Made by a program: the position numbers and the translations under genes. From Actinomycetota bacterium (GTDB lineage: Bacteria > Actinomycetota > Actinomycetes > S36-B12 > UBA5976): a DNA stretch of 5,368 nucleotides. Under the pieces are notes generated by a model. The model had not been told where the DNA came from and ran no database searches. It was given only the letters and a program-made list of their open reading frames with translations. Shown piece by piece: positions 1 to 4,036 of this stretch. Numbering within the stretch: position 1 is the first letter of the stretch; every line of letters begins with the position of its first letter. The stretch lies in assembly GCA_016870945.1 (NCBI GenBank), contig VGAH01000061.1, positions 1-5,368 of the forward strand. The letters are read 5' to 3'.

Positions 1-1
1 C

Positions 2-514
2 AATGGGCCCGCAATCGAAGAAATCGGAATTTATAACCCTCAGGGTGAGCCTTCATTAATCGAAATCAACTCTGAGCGCGTTGCTTACTGGCTTGGTGTC
101 GGTGCACAGCCAACTGAGCCGGTGATGGCCCTTTTGAAAGTCACTGGTGATTGGCAGAAGCACAAGAAGATTGACGGCGCGGCCGGTTCGCTAAAGGTTC
201 GCGACAAGAAACAAAGTCGCGATGATTATTTCGCTGCAATGCTCGCGCAGTCTGAGAAAGACAAAGAGAAGGCTGCTAAGTCACCGCCGGAAGAATTCAA
301 GCCGCGCAAGAAGAAGTCAGAAGAAGCCGCTGCCGAATCTGCACCCGAAGCCGCCGCACCCGAGTCCGCAGCACCCGAAGCCGCAGCCGAGTCCGCCGCA
401 CCTGAAACGGCAGCACCTGAAACTCCCGAAACCCCTGCCCCCGAATCTGCGACCGCCGAAGAATCAACACCTGAAACTCCACCGGCACCCGCAGAGGAAT
501 CGCCACAGGCATAG
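2..514 (+). CDS. rpsP: 30S ribosomal protein S16, 5'-truncated, with long acidic C-terminal tail
   Basis: S16 is a structural protein of the small ribosomal subunit that helps 16S rRNA fold. The frame opening at base 2 reads NGPAIEEIGIYNP, then SERVAYWLGVGAQPTEPV and LLKVTGDW, the central and C-terminal signature of S16. By comparison with full-length S16, about 29 N-terminal residues lie upstream of the window, so the start codon is not visible; the ATG at 122 is internal. The conserved core ends near DDYFAAMLAQ. It is followed by a basic patch, KPRKKK (299-316), and a 65-residue tail of Ala, Pro, Glu, Ser and Thr that has 16 Glu and no Lys or Arg. Bacterial S16 is usually about 80-90 residues, but actinobacterial versions often carry such tails; their function is unknown to me. 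The stop lies 3 nt before khpA, implying co-transcription and probable translational coupling. Confidence 0.96.
   Translation, partial: NGPAIEEIGIYNPQGEPSLIEINSERVAYWLGVGAQPTEPVMALLKVTGDWQKHKKIDGAAGSLKVRDKKQSRDDYFAAMLAQSEKDKEKAAKSPPEEFKPRKKKSEEAAAESAPEAAAPESAAPEAAAESAAPETAAPETPETPAPESATAEESTPETPPAPAEESPQA
317..511 (+). repeat. Low-complexity Ala/Pro/Glu tail-coding region of rpsP
   Basis: This GC-rich, degenerate stretch encodes the acidic S16 tail, built from variants of AAPE, APES and PET. The 14-mer GCACCCGAAGCCGC occurs at 341-354 and again at 371-384, a 30-nt spacing, so slippage or unequal exchange could change tail length. It lies wholly within the coding frame and ends at the rpsP stop. 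Confidence 0.75.
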
Positions 515-517
515 CCC

Positions 518-754
518 GTGCTCGACGAAGCACTTGAGCACTTAGTTCGCGGTGTAGTTGACCACCCAGACGATGTCGAAGTTGTCGAAGTTGAGTCCCG
601 CCGTGGTCGCATGCTCGAAGTTCGCGTGCACCCAGACGATGTCGGTCGCGTGATTGGCCGCGGCGGTCGCACAGCGACAGCCTTGCGCGTCGTCGTCCGC
701 TCACTTACCGATGAGAGAGACGTGCGCATCGACTTTCTCGACGGTGAGGACTAG
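518..754 (+). CDS. khpA: KH-domain RNA-binding protein KhpA
   Basis: A 78-residue single KH-domain protein that binds RNA and is thought to act as a small RNA chaperone; in Firmicutes KhpA partners with KhpB, but whether that holds here is not shown. The nucleic-acid-binding GxxG loop is visible as GRGG at residues 47-50 inside GRVIGRGGRTATALR, preceded by the typical LEVRVHPDDVG strand-turn. Length and full sequence fit the family (formerly YlqC/UPF0109). The start is the GTG at 518, which gives the family N-terminus LDEALEHLV. It lies 3 nt after the rpsP stop with no well-placed Shine-Dalgarno, so reinitiation from rpsP is likely. The sequence is acidic at both ends and has no other domain. 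Its place directly after rpsP is the standard bacterial arrangement. Confidence 0.95.
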   Translation: MLDEALEHLVRGVVDHPDDVEVVEVESRRGRMLEVRVHPDDVGRVIGRGGRTATALRVVVRSLTDERDVRIDFLDGED

Positions 755-812
755 CCCAAACTCACTCGCTTCAAAACCCCGCAGCCCCAGCCATTAGCCG
801 TTAGGCCAAGAA

Positions 813-1541
813 ATGCGAATTGATGTCATCAGTATCTTCCCCGAATTCTTCTCGGTGACTGAACTTTCGCTTCTGGGCAAGGCTCGTGAGGCCGGGCTAG
901 TTGACCTGCACACACATAACTTGCGTGATTTCACAGACGACAAGCACAAGAGTGTTGATGACATCCCTTATGGCGGTGGGCCTGGCATGGTCATGAAGCC
1001 TGAACCTTGGGGCCAAGCGTTGGATCACGTGCTTTCACTATCTAATGAGCCGGCGACTTTGATTTTCTTAAGCCCCGCGGGCGCTCGTTTTGCGCAGAGC
1101 ACCGCGCAAGAACTCGCCTCGAAGCCGTGGCTGATATTTGCTTGCGGGCGTTATGAGGGAATTGATGCCCGCGTTGCGAGCCACTATCGCGGCCTGGGCG
1201 CAAACCTCGCTGCCGACCCAAACCCAAACCGGGCCGCGAACCCAAACGCGAATCTGCAGCTCCTCGACATTTCTATTGGCGATTACGTGGTGGCCGGTGG
1301 TGAATCAGCGGCAGTTGTCGTGATCGAGGCAGTAACTCGTTTGGTTCCCGGGGTTCTCGGCAATGAAGAATCCGTGGTAGCTGAGTCTTTTGCTGACCCT
1401 GCTGACCCCAAGAAGGTTGAGGCCCCCGCCTTTACTCGTCCTGGCATATGGCGCGGGCTCGAGGTGCCGGCAGTTTTGAAAAGCGGTGATCACGCGGCCA
1501 TTCAGGCTTGGCGCGATGAACATTCAGCAACCGTTGAATAA
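813..1541 (+). CDS. trmD: tRNA (guanine-N1-)-methyltransferase TrmD, atypical
   Basis: TrmD methylates N1 of G37 next to the anticodon of certain tRNAs using S-adenosylmethionine, preventing +1 frameshifting; it is a dimeric SPOUT enzyme with a trefoil knot. Visible landmarks are MRIDVISIFPEFF (1-13), RDFTDDKHKSVDDIPYGGGPGM (38-59), LSPAGARF (86-93), CGRYEGID (111-118), SIGDYV (154-159) and VTRLVPGVLGN (174-184). Arg176 matches E. coli Arg154. Three things are odd. Residues VAS to LDI between CGRYEGID and SIGDYV run 32 residues against about 9 in E. coli, with an Asn-Pro-rich insert. The position of E. coli Asp169 is Glu191. The protein ends 9 residues after the WR of AWRDEHS, lacking most of the usual C-terminal helices. 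The ATG at 813 is the only reasonable start, because an in-frame TAG lies at 795-797; a weak TAGG sits 7 nt upstream. rimM, the usual upstream neighbour, is missing. Confidence 0.95.
   Translation: MRIDVISIFPEFFSVTELSLLGKAREAGLVDLHTHNLRDFTDDKHKSVDDIPYGGGPGMVMKPEPWGQALDHVLSLSNEPATLIFLSPAGARFAQSTAQELASKPWLIFACGRYEGIDARVASHYRGLGANLAADPNPNRAANPNANLQLLDISIGDYVVAGGESAAVVVIEAVTRLVPGVLGNEESVVAESFADPADPKKVEAPAFTRPGIWRGLEVPAVLKSGDHAAIQAWRDEHSATVE
1217..1246 (+). repeat. Short CCCAAA repeats encoding Asn-Pro insert in trmD
   Basis: CCCAAA occurs at 1217-1222, 1223-1228 and 1241-1246 within trmD, in frame to encode DPNPN and NPNAN. The repeat explains part of the extra residues between the CGRYEGID and SIGDY motifs and suggests that the insert grew by local duplication. 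Confidence 0.6.
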
Positions 1542-1612
1542 CACCCCGCCTGTGCGGTGCAGATTTCTGCTATGGCACAATCAGGCTCTCTACTTGAACT
1601 TTAGGAGCTTTC
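1542..1612 (+). promoter_or_regulatory. rplS upstream region, possible own promoter
   Basis: This 71-nt spacer is the longest in the window. It contains CACAAT (1576-1581) within TATGGCACAAT, a plausible -10-like element, but the bases 17 nt upstream (TGCGGT, 1553-1558) match a -35 box poorly. A small hairpin is possible (CCGC 1546-1549 with GCGG 1554-1557, loop CTGT); it has no T-tract, so it is not a convincing terminator. A separate promoter for rplS is possible but unproven; the region could simply be an operon spacer. Confidence 0.3.
1603..1607 (+). promoter_or_regulatory. Shine-Dalgarno AGGAG for rplS
   Basis: AGGAG ends 5 nt before the GTG at 1613 and is the strongest ribosome binding site in the window. 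It fixes the rplS start at this GTG and fits high, independent translation of a ribosomal protein. Confidence 0.8.
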
Positions 1613-2206
1613 GTGCAACGCCTTGACTTTATTGACGAAGTTTCGCTGCGCAAAGACATCCCGTCATTTCGTCCGGGCGACACTGTCAAGGTTCACGTGA
1701 AAGTTATCGAAGGGTCTCGATCGCGCGTTCAGGTTTTTCAGGGCGTCGTTTTGGCTCGCCAAGGTTCGGGCTTGAAAGAAACTTTCTTGGTTAGAAAAGT
1801 GAGCTTTGGGACGGGGGTTGAGCGCACCTTCCCCGTGCATTCGCCGATCATTGAGAAGGTCGAAGTGGTGCGGCAAGGTGATGTGCGACGGGCAAAGTTG
1901 TATTACTTGCGTGGCCTGCGCGGCAAGGCGGCCAAGATCCGTGAGTTTCGTGGCGAGCGTGAAGAGGCAATGGGGATGTTCGATGAATCGAGCGAAGTTC
2001 TCGACAAGGTTGAGCTAGCTGAAGTTGCACCCGAAGCTGTCGCCGCCGAAGTAACCGAACCCGCTGCCGTCGCCGCCGAACCCACCGAAACCGAAGCCGC
2101 CGCCGAAGTCACCGAACCCGAGGTCGCCGCCGTCGAACCCGAAACCGCCACCGAACCCGCCGAACCTGAGCCCACCACCGACGAAGAGGAGTCGGCTCGG
2201 GCCTGA
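1613..2206 (+). CDS. rplS: 50S ribosomal protein L19 with long acidic C-terminal tail
   Basis: L19 sits at the interface of the two ribosomal subunits and contributes to an inter-subunit bridge. The core, residues 1 to about 112, is textbook: FRPGDTVKVHVKVIEG (19-34), RVQVFQGVVLARQGSG (38-53), TFLVRKVSFGTGVERTFPVHSP (57-78) and RRAKLYYLRGLRGKAAKI (92-109). Normal L19 is about 115 residues; this one has 197. The extra part is a charged linker (RGEREEAMGMFDESSEVLDK) and then 65 residues (133-197) rich in Ala, Glu, Pro, Val and Thr, with 19 Glu, no Lys and a single Arg at 196. The tail resembles that of S16 encoded upstream. The GTG start at 1613 is supported by AGGAG 5 nt before it. lepB starts 4 nt after the stop, so the two are probably co-transcribed. 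Confidence 0.96.
   Translation: MQRLDFIDEVSLRKDIPSFRPGDTVKVHVKVIEGSRSRVQVFQGVVLARQGSGLKETFLVRKVSFGTGVERTFPVHSPIIEKVEVVRQGDVRRAKLYYLRGLRGKAAKIREFRGEREEAMGMFDESSEVLDKVELAEVAPEAVAAEVTEPAAVAAEPTETEAAAEVTEPEVAAVEPETATEPAEPEPTTDEEESARA
2041..2119 (+). repeat. Direct repeat in the rplS tail-coding region
   Basis: A 22-nt unit at 2041-2062 recurs at 2098-2119 with a single mismatch (GAAGTAACC versus GAAGTCACC), offset 57 nt. Both copies are in frame and encode AAEVTEP. The surrounding sequence is a mosaic of GCCGCCGAA and ACCGAACCC units, indicating that the tail grew by in-frame duplication. Confidence 0.75.
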
Positions 2207-2210
2207 CCCG

Positions 2211-2882
2211 ATGAATCAGGCCGCTAAATCTCTTCTCGGCTTCGTTCGCGAAGTCGCGATCATCTTGCTGATCGCGTTAGTCATCTCTGCAACATTGCGC
2301 GCTTTTATCGTTCAAGCCTTTTACGTGCCCAGCAGCTCGATGGAAGACACTCTGCAAATCAACGACCGAATCGTGGCCTCAAAACTAAGCACTCGATTTG
2401 GCGATATACAACGCGGCGACGTCGTCGTTTTTCGCGACCCCGGCGGATGGTTGCCCGAACCCACACCCACTCAGGGGCTACGTGGCGCGTTAACGAACGC
2501 ACTCACGTTTGTCGGTGTGCTACCGAGCGGCGCGGGCAAAGATCTCGTCAAGCGCGCAATCGCAGTAGGTGGCGACAACATCTCATGCTGTAACTCCCAG
2601 GGCCGAATTGTTCTAAACGGTGAAGCACTAGAAGAATCGGCTTACCTAAAACCTGGCGTTACCACCGACCAAGTCGCCTTCGACGTAGAAGTACCCGCGG
2701 GGCACATCTTCATGATGGGCGATAACCGCCCTGACTCGCGCGACTCTCGCTATCACTTACAAGTCGCAAACGGCGGCGTGCCTGAGTCATCAGTCGTCGG
2801 GCGAGCCGTATTTCGCATTTGGCCGGTCACCCGTCTTGGCAACCTGCCTCGTCCAGAAATCTTCGAAAGTTTCGCCAAGTAG
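2211..2882 (+). CDS. lepB: Signal peptidase I
   Basis: A membrane-anchored serine protease that cuts Sec and Tat signal peptides from exported proteins on the outer face of the membrane. One transmembrane helix lies near residues 14-34 (EVAIILLIALVISATLRAFIV). It is followed by box B, FYVPSSSMEDTL, with catalytic nucleophile Ser43 (the family motif is usually SGSM). The general-base lysine is Lys114 in LVKRAIAVGGD. Box D/E is GHIFMMGDNRPDSRDSRYH (164-182), and GRAVFRIWP follows near the C-terminus. A Cys-Cys pair at 126-127 in the β-rich domain (NISCCNSQGR) is a feature I associate with actinobacterial enzymes. At 223 residues it is of normal length. The ATG at 2211 lies 4 nt after rplS with no clear Shine-Dalgarno, suggesting coupling. 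Catalytic residues are intact, so it should be active. Confidence 0.96.
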   Translation: MNQAAKSLLGFVREVAIILLIALVISATLRAFIVQAFYVPSSSMEDTLQINDRIVASKLSTRFGDIQRGDVVVFRDPGGWLPEPTPTQGLRGALTNALTFVGVLPSGAGKDLVKRAIAVGGDNISCCNSQGRIVLNGEALEESAYLKPGVTTDQVAFDVEVPAGHIFMMGDNRPDSRDSRYHLQVANGGVPESSVVGRAVFRIWPVTRLGNLPRPEIFESFAK

Positions 2883-3547
2883 CAGCAAATAGATCAAGCC
2901 CAACACTGGCGATCGAGCGAAGCCTCGTAGCCACGGGCGTTAGTTACATCATTGGCATGGACGAGGTCGGTCGCGGCGCACTCGCTGGGCCAGTAAGTGT
3001 TGGTGCGGTGATGATTCACGCCGCTGGAATTTCTGCTAGCCCGCCAACTGGCTTGGCAGATAGCAAGGCGCTTTCACCGAAACGTCGCGAGCAACTGGTT
3101 GAGCCGATCGTAAATTGGGCAAATAGAACGGCAGTCGGTCACGCCACTTCAAAAGAAGTTGACCAGGTCGGAATTTTAGGCGCGCTTCGTTTCGCGGGGC
3201 AAAGAGCATTGCAACAGATTCAGGCTTCTTCGCAAACAAATTTGAGCCAAGGTGGCGTGGTCGTTCTTTTAGACGGAAACCACGACTGGCTCACTTCAAC
3301 TTCTATGCCAGGTAAAGCACCCCCCGTCCAGCTTGTGCTGAAAGGTGACTCACTCTCAGCAACTATTGCTGCAGCTAGCGTGATTGCCAAAGTCACTCGT
3401 GACGCGGCCATGACAGCCCTTGACCTCGAGCACCCCGAATACCAGTGGGCCTCGAATAAGGGTTATGCGAGTGCCGCGCACCAAGACGCGATTAGGCGAT
3501 TGGGCACGACGGGTTATCACAGAGTTAGTTGGCGACTTCCCCAGTAG
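2819..3547 (+). CDS. rnhB: Ribonuclease HII (start uncertain)
   Basis: RNase HII cleaves the RNA strand of RNA-DNA hybrids and nicks DNA at single ribonucleotides, starting their repair. With the TTG at 2819 as residue 1, the four catalytic acids are Asp48 and Glu49 in GMDEVGRG, Asp152 in LLDGNHDW and Asp177 in LKGDSLSATIAAASVIAKVTRD. Other landmarks are LADSKALSPKRREQL (79-93) and the C-terminal EYQWASNKGYASAAH with Tyr216. The recognisable N-terminus (PTLAIERSLVATGVSYIIG) starts near 2903, just after the lepB stop. In that stretch there is no ATG, GTG or TTG; only a CTG at 2906. The next ATG, at 2957, would begin at the catalytic motif and lose its β-strand. TTG 2819, overlapping lepB by 64 nt, is the only conventional start upstream, but its first 25 or so residues look unlike the family. 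Catalytic function is well supported; the 5' end is not. Confidence 0.9.
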   Translation: MAGHPSWQPASSRNLRKFRQVAANRSSPTLAIERSLVATGVSYIIGMDEVGRGALAGPVSVGAVMIHAAGISASPPTGLADSKALSPKRREQLVEPIVNWANRTAVGHATSKEVDQVGILGALRFAGQRALQQIQASSQTNLSQGGVVVLLDGNHDWLTSTSMPGKAPPVQLVLKGDSLSATIAAASVIAKVTRDAAMTALDLEHPEYQWASNKGYASAAHQDAIRRLGTTGYHRVSWRLPQ

Positions 3548-3569
3548 TTGTGTTTGCACCGTTTGTGCA

Positions 3570-3602
3570 CTTGACGACCTAGATGTGTTGGCCCGCGTCA
3601 AG
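3570..3602 (+). repeat. Inverted repeat overlapping the yraN ribosome binding site
   Basis: CTTGACG at 3570-3576 is perfectly complementary to CGTCAAG at 3596-3602, separated by 19 nt. The right arm covers the first three bases of the AAGGTG Shine-Dalgarno of yraN. As RNA it could form a 7-bp stem partly hiding that site; as DNA it could be a protein-binding site. With arms this short it could also be chance. Confidence 0.35.
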
Positions 3603-3605
3603 GTG
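3600..3605 (+). promoter_or_regulatory. Shine-Dalgarno-like AAGGTG for yraN
   Basis: AAGGTG ends 8 nt before the ATG at 3614 and favours that start over the in-frame ATG at 3668, which has no purine-rich stretch before it. Confidence 0.55.
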
Positions 3606-3613
3606 TCCACCCC

Positions 3614-4027
3614 ATGGAGAACCAGAGACCACTTGATCTAGCGCCCACTTTTGCGCCACGGCCCCCGATGGCTGCACATGAGTTGGGCCGCTGGGGCGAA
3701 ACCCATGCGTGCAATTACTGGCGTTCACTTGGTGCCACAGTCTTGGCACAGAACTGGCGGTGCCGCAGGGGCGAGATTGATCTCGTCGTTTTGGACGAAG
3801 GCGAACTCGTTGCCTGTGAAGTAAAGACTCGGTGGTCACATCAGGCCGGAACACCGTTTGAGGCAATTACCCCGCAGAAACTTTGTCAGCTCTCGACCCT
3901 GTTTTCGATCTGGCGAAGTGCGAACCCACTTTGGCCAAGACCTAAGTCGTGGCGCATCGATGCGGTCGGTATAACCGTTTGGCCTGATCGAATGCAGGTC
4001 GAGCATCTGCGTCGAGTTGGCCTCTAG
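3614..4027 (+). CDS. yraN: YraN/UPF0102 family nuclease-like protein
   Basis: UPF0102 proteins have a Holliday-junction-resolvase-like endonuclease fold of the PD-(D/E)xK superfamily; their exact role is not settled, though the neighbourhood suggests DNA processing. The core motifs are present: GRWGE (25-29, with Glu29), then NWRCRRGEIDLVV (47-59) with Asp56, then ACEVKTR (67-73) with Glu69 and Lys71. These acids and the lysine match the expected metal-binding site. A further conserved strand is WRIDAVGI (113-120). Length is 137 residues, slightly above usual. The first 18 residues (MENQRPLDLAPTFAPRPP) are Pro-rich and look unlike the family. Met19, at 3668, would give the more typical MAAHELGRWGE, but the Shine-Dalgarno supports 3614. 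It lies between rnhB and comM, its normal place in Actinomycetota. Confidence 0.9.
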   Translation: MENQRPLDLAPTFAPRPPMAAHELGRWGETHACNYWRSLGATVLAQNWRCRRGEIDLVVLDEGELVACEVKTRWSHQAGTPFEAITPQKLCQLSTLFSIWRSANPLWPRPKSWRIDAVGITVWPDRMQVEHLRRVGL

Positions 4028-4036
4028 GTCAGTCTC

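Noticed and set aside
222..545. Overlapping + strand frame in the rpsP tail giving a Pro/His/Lys-rich product
   Set aside because: An out-of-frame shadow of the repeat region with no ribosome binding site and no recognisable domain.
226..729. Long minus-strand open frame opposite rpsP and khpA (167 codons)
   Set aside because: It mirrors the GC-rich Ala/Pro/Glu tail region, giving a Ser/Gly/Ala-rich product with no family resemblance, while the + strand genes are well supported.
1544..1559. Hairpin after trmD as a rho-independent terminator
   Set aside because: The stem is only 4-6 bp with a bulge and no T-tract follows, so it does not meet terminator criteria.
1903..2178. Minus-strand frame opposite the rplS tail
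   Set aside because: A low-complexity Ser/Val/Ala/Gly product produced by the complementary strand of the repeat-rich tail; no start signal or homology.
3571..3599. TTGACG as a -35 box for a promoter before yraN
   Set aside because: No acceptable -10 hexamer lies 16-18 nt downstream; the bases there are GC-rich (CGCGTC).
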